Below are positions 44,759 to 54,114 of a DNA stretch of 64,000 nucleotides, piece after piece. A model generated the notes under the pieces. The model saw only the letters and a list, made by a program, of their open reading frames with translations. It searched no databases and had not been told where the DNA came from. Positions within the stretch are counted from its first letter, which is position 1; each line of letters opens with the position of its first letter. Position numbers and translations under genes: made by a program. Origin of the DNA: Blastocatellia bacterium (GTDB taxonomy: Bacteria; Acidobacteriota; Blastocatellia; Chloracidobacteriales; Chloracidobacteriaceae); assembly GCA_019695185.1 (NCBI GenBank), contig JAIBAN010000006.1:81892-145891 (forward strand). The letters run 5' to 3'.

Positions 44759-46582
44759 ATGAAAAAATTGTATTCGCTGCTGCTGATTTGTTTGTTTTTG
44801 ACCCAAATGGCAGTTGGTTGGGCACAGCCAAAGCCAATCCAAGCCGGAAAAACTGATGAACATGCAGCCAAACCGGGGGGGATTCACTGGGAAAAATGGT
44901 CTGATGATTTATTTGAACGGGCCCAACGGGAAAACAAGCTGGTGATTTTGGACCTGGAGGCAATTTGGTGCCACTGGTGTCACGTCATGGATGAGATTAC
45001 CTATCAGGACCCGGATGTGATTCGCTTGATTCAATCCAAATATATTGCTGTGCGGGTGGACCAGGATTCCCGCCCCGATTTATCAAACCGCTACGAAGAT
45101 TACGGCTGGCCCGCCACGATTTTATTTGATTCCAAAGGAAAAGAAATTTCCTTGCAGTCCGGTTACATTCCCCCCAAACCGATGGCACGGATGCTCCAGG
45201 CATTTATTGACGACCCTACGCCGGGACCTTCGGCAGACTTTGCCCGCAAGGAAACCTTTTCCGAATCAGCCATTTTGGATGCCAAACTCCGCAAGGAACT
45301 GGTGGCCGACTACGTGCGCAACTTTGACTGGAAATATGGAAGCTGGGGGCGCGGCAATCATAAGTTTCTTGATTGGGACAGTGTGGAATATTCGATGGCA
45401 TTGGCCCGGCAGGGGGACAAAAAAGCCGAACAGCGAGCGCGGCTGACGCTCAAAGGCGAAATGAACATTCTTGACCCGGCCTGGGGCGGTGTCTATCAGT
45501 ATTCGACCGGCGGGGTCTGGACCGAACCCCACTTTGAGAAAATCATGTCGCATCAGGCGGAAAACATGCGGATTTTCGCGCTGGGTTATTCCATCTGGAA
45601 AGACCAAGCTTATCTGTATACCGCAACGGAGATTCGCCGGTTTTTGAAGACCTTTCTGACCAGTCCGGAAGGTGCCTTTTACACCAGCATGGACGCCGAC
45701 TTGGTGCAAGGCGAGCATAGCGACACATATTTCAAGCTAAACGATGCCGAGCGGCGCAAACTGGGTATTCCTCGAATTGACAAACACGTGTATTCCCGTG
45801 AAAACGGTTGGGTGATTCGGGCGCTGGCAACCCTTTACAGCGTAACAGGTGAAAAACAATATCTGGACGACGCTGTGACCGCAGCCAACTGGATTGTGGC
45901 CAATCGTTCCCTTCCGGGAGGCGGATTCCGCCATGACGAAGTTGACCAGTACGGCCCCTTCATGAGTGACAACATCTCAATGGGACAGGCATTGATTGCA
46001 CTCTACACGGTCACCGCCAACCGCGACTGGCTGCAAAAAGCGGATGCAACCGCTGACTTTATCATCAAAAACTTTTCCAATGGTGAAGCCGGACCAAAGG
46101 CCGCCGGGTTTATCACTTCGAAATATGCGGGTAAAGGTGCCCGTCCTAAACCGCAACGGGATGAAAACGTGGCCATGGTGCGATTTGCAAATATGCTCTA
46201 TCACTACATGGGCAAAGACGCGCACAAGGCTGCTGCCGAACAGGCCATGCGGTTTGTGGCAGCTCCCGAGGTAGCCGACCGGCGTCCGACGGCGACTCCG
46301 CTCCTGGCCGAATTTGAACTGGCCAATGAGCCGGTTCACATTACTGTTGTCGGTTCCAAGGACGACCCTCAGGCCCAGGCTCTCTTCAAAGCTGCGATTG
46401 CTTTTCCAACCAGCTTCAAACTGGTGGAATGGTACGACCGCAAAGAAGGTGCCTTGCCCAATGCCAAGGTGCAATTTCCGGAATTGAAATCCGCTGCTGC
46501 GTTTGCCTGTTCGGGTGAACGATGTTCCTCACCGTCCTATAAACCCGAAGACATTCCGACGATGGTGGCACGGTTAAAATAA
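44759..46582 (+). CDS. Secreted thioredoxin-like protein with DUF255-type six-hairpin domain
   Basis: A 607-residue protein from the ATG at 44759 (GGAG six bases upstream) with a signal peptide (LLICLFLTQMAVGWAQ). A thioredoxin-fold domain with the motif WCHWCHVM lies near residue 70, followed by VRVDQDSRPDLSNRYEDYGWPATILFD. The remainder is a YyaL/DUF255-like alpha-toroid domain (GGVYQYSTGGVWTEPHFEKIMSHQAENM, FYTSMDADLVQGEHSDTYF, DNISMGQALIALY). Family members may act in redox or glycan chemistry; the function is not established. It follows the bufferin operon, and a periplasmic Cys-xx-Cys protein beside a Cys-rich metallophore may be meaningful, but the intervening hairpin argues for a separate transcript. 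Confidence 0.85.
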   Translation: MKKLYSLLLICLFLTQMAVGWAQPKPIQAGKTDEHAAKPGGIHWEKWSDDLFERAQRENKLVILDLEAIWCHWCHVMDEITYQDPDVIRLIQSKYIAVRVDQDSRPDLSNRYEDYGWPATILFDSKGKEISLQSGYIPPKPMARMLQAFIDDPTPGPSADFARKETFSESAILDAKLRKELVADYVRNFDWKYGSWGRGNHKFLDWDSVEYSMALARQGDKKAEQRARLTLKGEMNILDPAWGGVYQYSTGGVWTEPHFEKIMSHQAENMRIFALGYSIWKDQAYLYTATEIRRFLKTFLTSPEGAFYTSMDADLVQGEHSDTYFKLNDAERRKLGIPRIDKHVYSRENGWVIRALATLYSVTGEKQYLDDAVTAANWIVANRSLPGGGFRHDEVDQYGPFMSDNISMGQALIALYTVTANRDWLQKADATADFIIKNFSNGEAGPKAAGFITSKYAGKGARPKPQRDENVAMVRFANMLYHYMGKDAHKAAAEQAMRFVAAPEVADRRPTATPLLAEFELANEPVHITVVGSKDDPQAQALFKAAIAFPTSFKLVEWYDRKEGALPNAKVQFPELKSAAAFACSGERCSSPSYKPEDIPTMVARLK

Positions 46583-46602
46583 ACAGAAAAAACGATTGAG
46601 AC

Positions 46603-46645
46603 CTGAAGGCCGGGAATTGGAATCGTTCCCGGTCTTCAGTTTTTT
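46603..46645 (+). terminator. Rho-independent terminator after the DUF255 gene
   Basis: CTGAAGGCCGGGAA pairs with TTCCCGGTCTTCAG (one mismatch) and is followed by TTTTTT. Confidence 0.75.
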
Positions 46646-46755
46646 GAGGTGGCTTTTCCCAGAATCACTGGTTGGTTTTCTGAAATTCCAGGGTTGCGCT
46701 TCCAGGTTTCAACCCGTAAGCTGGCTTGCACAACTTCAGTTTCCTTCTTTGGCAG

Positions 46756-47472
46756 GTGATTCTGACAACCCACGCCCCATCCTTAACCGAGCAAATCTAT
46801 ACCGAACGGCTGTATGAAAATGATGGCTTGACCGAGTTGGTTCAATGTGTGGACCCGCAGCATAGCCGCATTTTGGATATTGGCTGCGGCGGTGGAGGTA
46901 ACCTTCGCTTGCTGCGCCAAGCTGGGCATGAAGCCGTCGGCGTCACACTTTCCGAAGTCGAAGCCCGTGTTTGCCGGGAACAGGGCTTTACCTGTCACGT
47001 GGCGGATTTGACCCGGACCATACCATTTGAGCCAGGAAGTTTTGACGGATTGCTTTTGAGCCATGTCCTGGAACATTTCCCTTTCCCGGATGAGGTTTTG
47101 AAACAATTGCTGTTACTGTTGCGCCCGGAGGGCGGGGTCTATGTGGCACTGCCTAACGTGCTGTATCTGCGGCAACGATTGGAATTTTTGCGGGGGCGGT
47201 TCCGTTACGCCGAAACCGGCATCATGGACCGGACGCATGTCCGCTTTTTTGATTTTGCTTCAGCCCGATTGCTTTTGGAAACCTGCGGAGTGACGGTCAC
47301 CCGACATTTTGGGGTTGGGCACTTTCCTTTGGGGGGGACGTTGCGTTCATTGGCTCCGGGGCTATGCCAGGGAATTGACCGGTTTGTCATCAAAAACTGG
47401 CCAGGGCTCTTTGGCATCCACCTGATTTGTACCGGAAGTTACCGGCATCCAGGGAAACGTGAAAAGTTTTGA
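46756..47472 (+). CDS. Class I SAM-dependent methyltransferase
   Basis: About 238 residues from a GTG at 46756; a TTG at 46726 is the other choice and neither has a clear ribosome-binding site. The SAM-binding motif ILDIGCGGGGNLRLLRQAGHEAVGVTLSE is followed by HVADLTRTIPFEPGSFDGLLLSHVLEH and LLLLRPEGGVYVALPN, typical of Methyltransf_11/23-type enzymes. The later part (RGRFRYAETGIMDRTHVRFFDFASARLLLE) is common in methyltransferases of glycan or O-antigen loci. No glycosyltransferase is adjacent, so the substrate is unknown. Confidence 0.8.
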   Translation: MILTTHAPSLTEQIYTERLYENDGLTELVQCVDPQHSRILDIGCGGGGNLRLLRQAGHEAVGVTLSEVEARVCREQGFTCHVADLTRTIPFEPGSFDGLLLSHVLEHFPFPDEVLKQLLLLLRPEGGVYVALPNVLYLRQRLEFLRGRFRYAETGIMDRTHVRFFDFASARLLLETCGVTVTRHFGVGHFPLGGTLRSLAPGLCQGIDRFVIKNWPGLFGIHLICTGSYRHPGKREKF

Positions 47473-47586
47473 GTTCCGCCTTCAGGCGGCTGTTTCGAGT
47501 TCCGCCTTCAGGCGGCTTGATTGGTATTTTTGTAAACCGGACAGCCTAAAGGCTGTACTCCAAACCGCTGCCTGAAGGCGGAACTC
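47471..47586. repeat. REP-like palindromic repeat, core CCGCCTTCAGGCGG, three copies plus a variant
   Basis: Two direct copies of GAGTTCCGCCTTCAGGCGGC (cores at 47476-47489 and 47502-47515) and one inverted copy ending GGCGGAACTC (47567-47586) surround a variant palindrome ACAGCCTAAAGGCTGTACTC. The first copy overlaps the methyltransferase stop codon. The arrangement of two direct and one inverted copy is the same as at 21194-21330. Confidence 0.9.
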
Positions 47587-47604
47587 TCCGAACTGTTTCC
47601 GATT

Positions 47605-50600
47605 TCAGGAGAGCAAAAGTTCCAGGTCTTCCCGGCCCAAATCACGAATCAAGCTGTTGTCTTCGCTGATGATGGCATCGGCCAGGGCGCGTTTGGTTTG
47701 TTGCAGAGCCAACACCTTTTCCTCCACCGTGTCACGGGTAATCAACCGGTAGGCAAAGACATGTTCGGTTTGGCCGATGCGGTGGGTCCGGTCAATCGCC
47801 TGGGCTTCAACCGCCGGATTCCACCACGGGTCGAGCAAAAAGACATACTCGGCGGCGGTCAGATTCAAGCCCAATCCTCCGGCTTTGAGGCTGATGAGAA
47901 AGAGTTTGCAATCCGGGTCGGTTTGAAACCGGTGAACCAGGGTCTCCCGGTCACGGGTTTTGCCGTCCAGGTATTCAAAGGTGATTTTTTCTTTTTTGAG
48001 CCGGTCTTTGAGAATGGCCAGAAAACTGGTGAATTGGGAAAACACCAGCACTTTGTGATTTTCCTCAAGAACTTCAAGCAGTTGTGGGAGGAGGGCGTCC
48101 AGTTTGGCGCTGCTTTTGCCGGTTTGTTTTTTGTCAATCAAACCAGGATGACAGGCTGCTTGCCGGAGCCGGAGCAAGGCTTCAAGGATTTGCATTTTGG
48201 CCTTGTTGAGGCCGGTCTGGTCCACCTGTTTCAGTAAGGTGGCACGGTAATGTTCGCGCAATTCGTCGTATTGCTGCCGTTGCTCGACTTCCAGCTCGCA
48301 GAAAATGGTTTGCTCGACTTTGGGCGGCAGTTCCGGTGCCACCTGTTGTTTGGTCCGACGCAGGATAAAAGGCCGGAGCGCTTTGGCCAGGACCCGGCGG
48401 GACTCCTCGTCCACATTGGCCGTGCCAATTCCTGCCGCCTGAAAAACCGCTGCCGAGCCAAGCATGCCGGGGTTCAGGAATTCAAATAAACTCCATAATT
48501 CACCCAGATGATTTTCCACCGGAGTGCCGCTCATGGCCAGCCGGTGGCGGCTTTTGAGCAAACGGGCGGCTTTGGTGGTTTCAGCCGCCGAGTTTTTGAT
48601 GGCCTGGGCTTCATCCAAAATCACATAGTCAAATTCCGTATCTTTGAGTCGGGTCACGTCGCGCAACATGGTGCCGTAGGTGGTCAACACCAGATCGTAG
48701 TCGGCAAAGTTTTCCATCGTCTGGTCGCGTCCGGCACCCGTATGGTTGAGGACCTTCAATTGGGGGGCAAAGCGGGCTGCCTCCTGTTTCCAGTTGAAAA
48801 TCAAAGAACGCGGAACCACGACCAGCGAACTGCGGGGGGCGGCGTCCGGTTCGGTTTCCTTGCGGAGCCGCAACAGTTCAAGCAGGGCCAGCACCTGGAC
48901 GGTTTTCCCCAGCCCCATATCATCCGCCAGACAGCCGTTGAGGCCGAATTCCTGCAAAAAGCACATCCAGCCCAAACCTTCTTCCTGATAGTGGCGCAAA
49001 GTACCGACAAAGCCGGGCGGGGCCGATTTGGCTTCGATTTTGTCAAAAGCCCGCAAATGGTTGCGAAGGTGTTCAAACTGGGCGTCACAAGTGGCTTCGG
49101 GTTGCGTGGCCAGCAAGGCATCCAGAATGCCGGCCTGGGAACGGCGGAATTTCAGGACATCGGCTTCCGTTTCACCCAAACCAGCCACCACGCCGTATTT
49201 CTTGAGCCATGCTTCGGGCAGCATGCCAAAGGTGCCGTCATCCAGCCGGACAAAGTTTTCTCCCCGCCGGAGGGCCGCCAAAAGCGCGGGCAAACTGGCG
49301 CTTTGGCCTTCGAAATCAGCTTGGGCCTTGAGTTCGAACCAGTCCACACCGGAGGTCACCCCAATGGAAAATGATTTGGCCTGACGATAGATTTTGCCTT
49401 CGGCCTCGACCTTCCAGCCATCCTGGGTCAAAGCGAAAATGGCGCGGGAAAGTTGTTGCGGTGCAATCTCAAAGAGAATTCGTTTTTTCTGACTTTCCCA
49501 CAACTCCTGTTTGCGAAACCCGACTTCGCGCAAACGGTCCAATGCTGTTTTCTCGGTGTGCCGGTCCCGTCGGTGAAATGAGCGGGTTTTCGGGTCAAAA
49601 GAGCCTCCTGATGTGTCATCCACACCGCAGGTCCAGGAAGGGTATTCAAAACTCACTTCGCCAAAAAGCCGGTCTTTGACTTCATACTGGATTCGTTTAT
49701 TACGAACGACGAGATTGAGTTGAGGCGGGGTCAGACTCTCGCTGAATTGAAAGGCTTCAGGCAGTTCCAGGGCCGGGACGTAGGGAAGTTGCAACGTTTC
49801 CTGGACAAAGGCATTGACTTCAGCTTCCGGCAGGCGGATTTCACGGGTCTTACGTAAAAGACTGACCCAGGAAAAATCTTCGCCGTGGTCCAATGGGGAA
49901 ATTGTATCGTGGGTTATCACAAAGCCGCCGGCCAACAACAGCGTAGGGTTGGCCAGTCCCATTTGCGCTTCTCCCCGGCGGAGCCAGCCCTCAATCTGAC
50001 ATTCGTTTTTGGCGCTTTTGACGAGGCGGATTTTGATAAAAAACTGCCAGGGGCGTTGGTCCTCATCCCAGGTCAGCGGGGTTTCCAAAAAGTCGGGCAG
50101 TCCGGTTCCCGTCAGATGAAACCGGCGACTGGCACAGAGCATGCGAAAAGCTTCACCTAAAGCCGGTTCCGGAACCGTCAAACTCAGCGATGACTGACCA
50201 TAACCTCCGTAATAGCTGGAGGGGGAAGACTTCATGTGCTGATTGCCCAGCAGGAAGGTCAGGATTTGGCGGTCTTCCGGGTCCGGCAGGAAGGGAAAAT
50301 ATTCAGCCCCAAATTTTTGCTGTTTGGGTTTTCCCCAGGTTCCGTTTGCTTTTCGTTCCCGGTAAAACACCTCAATCGCGGGAATGCCTGTCTGCCGGAT
50401 TTTGGCAACATCCAGCATGTAAAGGATTTCCCGGTGAGCCGGCCATTCCATTGCGATATGCAAGGGCTGGTTGGTCATGGACTGTTTCACAGTTGTCAGG
50501 TGGTTTTTCCAGGTTGGCGGTGGCGGAAGGGCGGGAGCTGAAGCTTTGGCAGCCTTCTGCTGAGGAAACAAACCAGCCAACGGACCTTTCGCCGGAGGCG

Positions 50601-51003
50601 TTCCGAAAAGGGAAAAGAGTTCCGGCAGCAAATTCCCCAAACCCTTGGGCAACGGGGTATCAATCATGGTGGTGACGCTGGAGCTGAAGTCGGGGTCCAG
50701 GTCGAGATAAATCATTTCCCGGTCCCGGACTTCAGGAATCAGGTTGCTTTGTTCGGCTTCAAGCAGCGTGGCCCAGACATGGCCACAACATTCATTCCCA
50801 AAGGCAGGGCAGGTGCATCCGACCAGGAGAACTTTCCTTTGATACTGAACACCCGTTTGACAAACCGGCGGCCCGTCAAAACGGACCAACAGAAAGCCCG
50901 ATTCGGTCACCTCCGGAACGGCTTTTCGCAGCGTGTAGAGTGATTCTCCTTCGCGCAACGCCTGCGGAAGCATCATGTGTTGGATTTTTGTCGAAAGTTT
51001 CAT
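47605..51003 (-). CDS. SWIM zinc-finger SNF2-family helicase
   Basis: A 1132-residue SNF2/Rad54-type ATPase. An N-terminal SWIM zinc finger is seen in VGCTCPAFGNECCGHVWA. A long middle region of SNF2_assoc type follows. Helicase motif I is CLADDMGLGKTVQVLALLELL; motif II is VILDEAQAIKNS (DEAQ form); then AMSGTPVENHLGELWSLFEFLNPG, VFSQFTSFL and the motif VI region QAIDRTHRIGQTEHVFAYRLI. Such proteins remodel nucleoprotein complexes, and bacterial ones associate with transcription (RapA-like) or repair. The gene begins six bases after the winged-helix/TolB gene, so they are probably co-transcribed. Confidence 0.92.
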   Translation of the reverse strand: MKLSTKIQHMMLPQALREGESLYTLRKAVPEVTESGFLLVRFDGPPVCQTGVQYQRKVLLVGCTCPAFGNECCGHVWATLLEAEQSNLIPEVRDREMIYLDLDPDFSSSVTTMIDTPLPKGLGNLLPELFSLFGTPPAKGPLAGLFPQQKAAKASAPALPPPPTWKNHLTTVKQSMTNQPLHIAMEWPAHREILYMLDVAKIRQTGIPAIEVFYRERKANGTWGKPKQQKFGAEYFPFLPDPEDRQILTFLLGNQHMKSSPSSYYGGYGQSSLSLTVPEPALGEAFRMLCASRRFHLTGTGLPDFLETPLTWDEDQRPWQFFIKIRLVKSAKNECQIEGWLRRGEAQMGLANPTLLLAGGFVITHDTISPLDHGEDFSWVSLLRKTREIRLPEAEVNAFVQETLQLPYVPALELPEAFQFSESLTPPQLNLVVRNKRIQYEVKDRLFGEVSFEYPSWTCGVDDTSGGSFDPKTRSFHRRDRHTEKTALDRLREVGFRKQELWESQKKRILFEIAPQQLSRAIFALTQDGWKVEAEGKIYRQAKSFSIGVTSGVDWFELKAQADFEGQSASLPALLAALRRGENFVRLDDGTFGMLPEAWLKKYGVVAGLGETEADVLKFRRSQAGILDALLATQPEATCDAQFEHLRNHLRAFDKIEAKSAPPGFVGTLRHYQEEGLGWMCFLQEFGLNGCLADDMGLGKTVQVLALLELLRLRKETEPDAAPRSSLVVVPRSLIFNWKQEAARFAPQLKVLNHTGAGRDQTMENFADYDLVLTTYGTMLRDVTRLKDTEFDYVILDEAQAIKNSAAETTKAARLLKSRHRLAMSGTPVENHLGELWSLFEFLNPGMLGSAAVFQAAGIGTANVDEESRRVLAKALRPFILRRTKQQVAPELPPKVEQTIFCELEVEQRQQYDELREHYRATLLKQVDQTGLNKAKMQILEALLRLRQAACHPGLIDKKQTGKSSAKLDALLPQLLEVLEENHKVLVFSQFTSFLAILKDRLKKEKITFEYLDGKTRDRETLVHRFQTDPDCKLFLISLKAGGLGLNLTAAEYVFLLDPWWNPAVEAQAIDRTHRIGQTEHVFAYRLITRDTVEEKVLALQQTKRALADAIISEDNSLIRDLGREDLELLLS

Positions 51004-51009
51004 GCGGGA

Positions 51010-53316
51010 TTATTTGAATCCTCGAATCAAAACCAAATCGTTTACAGTTTCGCCGCGTTCGCAGGCAAAATACTTCCCGTCTTTGGAGAGGGTAAACCGG
51101 AAAATGGTTTCGGAGGTGAAGTTCGTCACTTGTTGTCGAGGTGTATCATCAAGCGCTTTGCGGTAGATATTGGCTATACCGTTTTCCATGTCCACAAAGT
51201 AAATGGAGTTCCCGTCCGGGGCAAAAAAGACTGGGAACTGGCGGTTGCGCGGAGCCTCCAAGGTGCGTTCAAGCTGGCTGGTTGCAAGGTCAACCAGCCC
51301 CAGGCGAACTTGCCCGGAAGCCGGGTCACGCAAGTAGCAAACAGCTTTTGCTCCGTCAGGGGATAATGCCGGGCGGCGGAGGTTCAGGTCGGAAACCTGT
51401 TGAGCCGCCCCTCCGTCAACCGGGGCTCTCCACAACCGGGGTTTATCAACGCCCACCGTAAAGTAGACCCATTTTCCGTCTGGGCTGACCGCTGGCGGAT
51501 CCTGCGCGGTTTCCGTGGTGATTTGCTTTTGCTCGGAGCCATCAAGGTTCATGGACCAGACACAAAGCTGGCCCGATTGGGCTGAGAGGTAGAGAATCTT
51601 GCGTCCATCGGCGGTGACCTGCGGAAGCAGGTCTGAGTGAATATCAGTCGTGAGCTGGCGCAGATTGCCACCATTCTGGTCCATCACCCACAAATCGGAG
51701 TTCCCTGAAGCATGTGACCCAAACACAATACGGCCATCGGGAGTCCAGTCCATGCCAAAAAAATCGCTGTACGTTTCATTAAAGCCAGTTGGGATTTGTT
51801 TAGCGGTTGCAGGTGATTCAAGCGGTACAATCCACATGCGGGCGAACCGGGAGGACTGCATCGTAACCAGGGAATCGGTTTGGGTTGCTGCACTGAGGCT
51901 GGTGTATCCGTTCGGGTCATTGGTAATCCGCCGGGCTTCACCTTCAGGGAAGGGTAAAAACCAGATTTGGTCGGCAAAAACGACGGCATTCTGATTCCAG
52001 GCAACTGCCAGCACCCCGCTTCCGTCTGCTGCCCAGGAAACCTGTCCTACCCAGGTCCATTCCTGTTTGGTAAGCGGCATTTCCTCACCAGTCTCGGCAT
52101 TGACCGCCAGGACATGCATGAAATCCTCGTTGCGGTTTCCCAGGCGGGCTGAAATTGCAATCACGGTTCCATCCGGCGACCAGGAAGGACCGGCAAAGGA
52201 AAGCCCCTGAGCGAAGGGGTGGTTGATGAGTTTTCGCTCATTGCTTCCGTCCAGGGCGGTGATGATGAGACTGGTAGACTTGTCATTCGGGAAATTCCGT
52301 ACAAACGCCATGTGTTTCCCGTCGGGTGAAAACGTAGGCGGACTGTCAATATCCTGGACCACTTTCTGTGGTGTGCCTCCCAGGAGCGGAATCCGATACA
52401 ACACACCCATGCGCTTGGGTTTGGTATAAGTCAGGTAATAAATGAAATTGCCATCCTGTGAAAAGGCTGTTCCCTGATAAATCACATCGGCAGGCGGTAC
52501 CAACTGAACATTGCTGGGGGTTGCCGTCTGGCGCACCCATAAGCTTTGAAGTCCTTCTTTTTCAAAGACATGGGTAATATATTTGCCATCCGGCGACATG
52601 GCCGGCAACAGAGCGTTGCCGCTCGTTGTGAGGCGGCTCACCTGCATATTCTGGAAAGAATTCAGGTGAAAGGCAGGACGGTATTTCCCCGAAAATTTTT
52701 GCAGGGCGGCCCCAACGGCAATCGCAAAAACCAACAATCCCAAACCAATGGCCAGACTTTTCCACAAAAAGCCCTTGGGGGCAGCGGTCCGAACCTGAGG
52801 AAGTGCCGGGGGGAGGGAGGGGGAGACTGTCACTGGAAGGAAGTCAGACTCGGCTTCCAGGGAATGGCCTTCCTGCAAGGTCGGCTCAATAAAAGGACGG
52901 ACTTCCACCTGGGTTGCCGTTGCAACCGTCCCCAGGCGGGTTTCGATGGCCCGGTCCTCCAGCAGGTCAAGACTGCCGTCGAGCACTTCGCGGACCTCGG
53001 CGACAAACCGATACCCTCGTTTGGGAATTGTCTCAATAAATCGCTGTTCGCTGTTGTTGTCACCCAGTGCCTTCCGAAGCTGAAAGATATTTTGGGACAG
53101 TGAACTTTCTTCGACAAAGCTGTCAGGCCAGACAATTTGAAGCAATTCCTCTTTTTCAAGGATCTGTCCGCTATGTTCAACCAGGGCTAAAAGGGTATCA
53201 AAAACTTTAGGAGAAAGCGGAACCAGCTTTCCATCCCGCCATAAGAACCGGTCCGTAACATCCAGGCGGAAATCTTCAAATTCGTATAAGTGCTTGATTT
53301 GCTTGCTGATGGCCAT
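51010..53316 (-). CDS. Winged-helix DNA-binding protein with periplasmic TolB-like beta-propeller
   Basis: A 768-residue protein. Residues about 8-110 are an OmpR-type winged helix (FEDFRLDVTDRFLWRDGKLVPLSPKVFDTLLALVEHSG, IFQLRKALGDNNSEQRFIETIPKRGYRF). A single membrane helix lies near residues 176-200 (SLAIGLGLLVFAIAVGAAL). The rest is a TolB/WD40-like propeller with repeated SPDGK motifs (LPAMSPDGKYITHVF, PTFSPDGKHMAFVR, AVSPDGKWVYF and others). It has the ToxR-like layout: cytoplasmic DNA-binding head and periplasmic sensor. The family is expanded in Acidobacteriota. It is upstream of the SWIM-SNF2 gene with six bases between. Confidence 0.9.
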   Translation of the reverse strand: MAISKQIKHLYEFEDFRLDVTDRFLWRDGKLVPLSPKVFDTLLALVEHSGQILEKEELLQIVWPDSFVEESSLSQNIFQLRKALGDNNSEQRFIETIPKRGYRFVAEVREVLDGSLDLLEDRAIETRLGTVATATQVEVRPFIEPTLQEGHSLEAESDFLPVTVSPSLPPALPQVRTAAPKGFLWKSLAIGLGLLVFAIAVGAALQKFSGKYRPAFHLNSFQNMQVSRLTTSGNALLPAMSPDGKYITHVFEKEGLQSLWVRQTATPSNVQLVPPADVIYQGTAFSQDGNFIYYLTYTKPKRMGVLYRIPLLGGTPQKVVQDIDSPPTFSPDGKHMAFVRNFPNDKSTSLIITALDGSNERKLINHPFAQGLSFAGPSWSPDGTVIAISARLGNRNEDFMHVLAVNAETGEEMPLTKQEWTWVGQVSWAADGSGVLAVAWNQNAVVFADQIWFLPFPEGEARRITNDPNGYTSLSAATQTDSLVTMQSSRFARMWIVPLESPATAKQIPTGFNETYSDFFGMDWTPDGRIVFGSHASGNSDLWVMDQNGGNLRQLTTDIHSDLLPQVTADGRKILYLSAQSGQLCVWSMNLDGSEQKQITTETAQDPPAVSPDGKWVYFTVGVDKPRLWRAPVDGGAAQQVSDLNLRRPALSPDGAKAVCYLRDPASGQVRLGLVDLATSQLERTLEAPRNRQFPVFFAPDGNSIYFVDMENGIANIYRKALDDTPRQQVTNFTSETIFRFTLSKDGKYFACERGETVNDLVLIRGFK

Positions 53317-53448
53317 CTTAAAAACTCCATCAAAAGTTTATAATTTTTTTCTCAAGGTTCTCTCAAGACTTTTTGGCGGGCAGCCGGTACGCTGCGAGGC
53401 ATCTAGTTTAGTGCAGGTCACACGTTACTGTACACCAAACATGTGGTG

Positions 53449-53523
53449 TTGTAGGGGTAGGGTACTCTCTCCCAATTCAGACAGGCGAAGCAAGCATTGG
53501 TTGACGGCATCCTACCCCTACAA
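53449..53523. repeat. Inverted repeat TTGTAGGGGTAGG / CCTACCCCTACAA
   Basis: A perfect 13-bp inverted repeat (53449-53461 and 53511-53523) with a 49-nt loop, in the spacer between the divergent winged-helix/TolB and cytochrome genes. As in the array loci the purine-rich arm comes first on +. Confidence 0.85.
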
Positions 53524-53588
53524 ACTTTTTTCTTCAACCACGCAAATTCCTGAGCCGCTCCTTATTCCAATCGTTGTGGAGGTCCGTC

Positions 53589-54110
53589 ATGCAACCACGC
53601 CGGTTTTCCTTTCTCTTGAGTGTCTTTCTGGTTTTGGGAGCCCTGGCCTTGGCTGAACCTGAGTGGACCGCTTCGGTCAACCGTGCTCAGACTGCTGGAA
53701 CGCCAACTTCCACTGGAACTCCCGCCAGCCCGCCACCTGATTCAGACAAAACCTATCTGGCCACCCTGGAAAAACAAATCGCCGGACGTGAAAACAAACC
53801 TGCCGAAGAGGTTTTTCGCAATATTCAATTATTTAAAGGACAACCTGCCCTGCGGGTGCTGCGGGTTATGGAAAAAGCGTTTCTTCCAGGACTCGGCGTC
53901 AGTTGTACGCACTGCCATGTGCCCGATGCCTGGGAAAAGGACGACAAGGAAGCAAAGAAAACGGCCCGTACCATGTGGAATCTGCAAATCGGGTTTAACA
54001 CACAAATCAAGGAACAGGTCGGACGCGGTGTCATCAATTGTTATACCTGCCACCGGGGCAGCACCAAACCGGCCTTGGTCCCCTCAAACCCTTCCAAGGA
54101 GGCACGATAG
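53589..54110 (+). CDS. Diheme c-type cytochrome, reaction-centre-cytochrome-like family
   Basis: A 173-residue protein from the ATG at 53589 with GGAGG upstream. A signal peptide (FSFLLSVFLVLGALALA) and a Thr/Pro-rich linker precede the fold. Two CxxCH haem sites are present, VSCTHCHVPDAWEKDDKEAKKTARTMW and INCYTCHRGSTKP. The conserved segments between them match the small acidobacterial proteins annotated as photosynthetic reaction centre cytochrome c subunit family. That name reflects homology, not photosynthesis. It likely carries electrons in the periplasm. Four bases separate it from the next gene. Confidence 0.85.
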   Translation: MQPRRFSFLLSVFLVLGALALAEPEWTASVNRAQTAGTPTSTGTPASPPPDSDKTYLATLEKQIAGRENKPAEEVFRNIQLFKGQPALRVLRVMEKAFLPGLGVSCTHCHVPDAWEKDDKEAKKTARTMWNLQIGFNTQIKEQVGRGVINCYTCHRGSTKPALVPSNPSKEAR

Positions 54111-54114
54111 ATTT

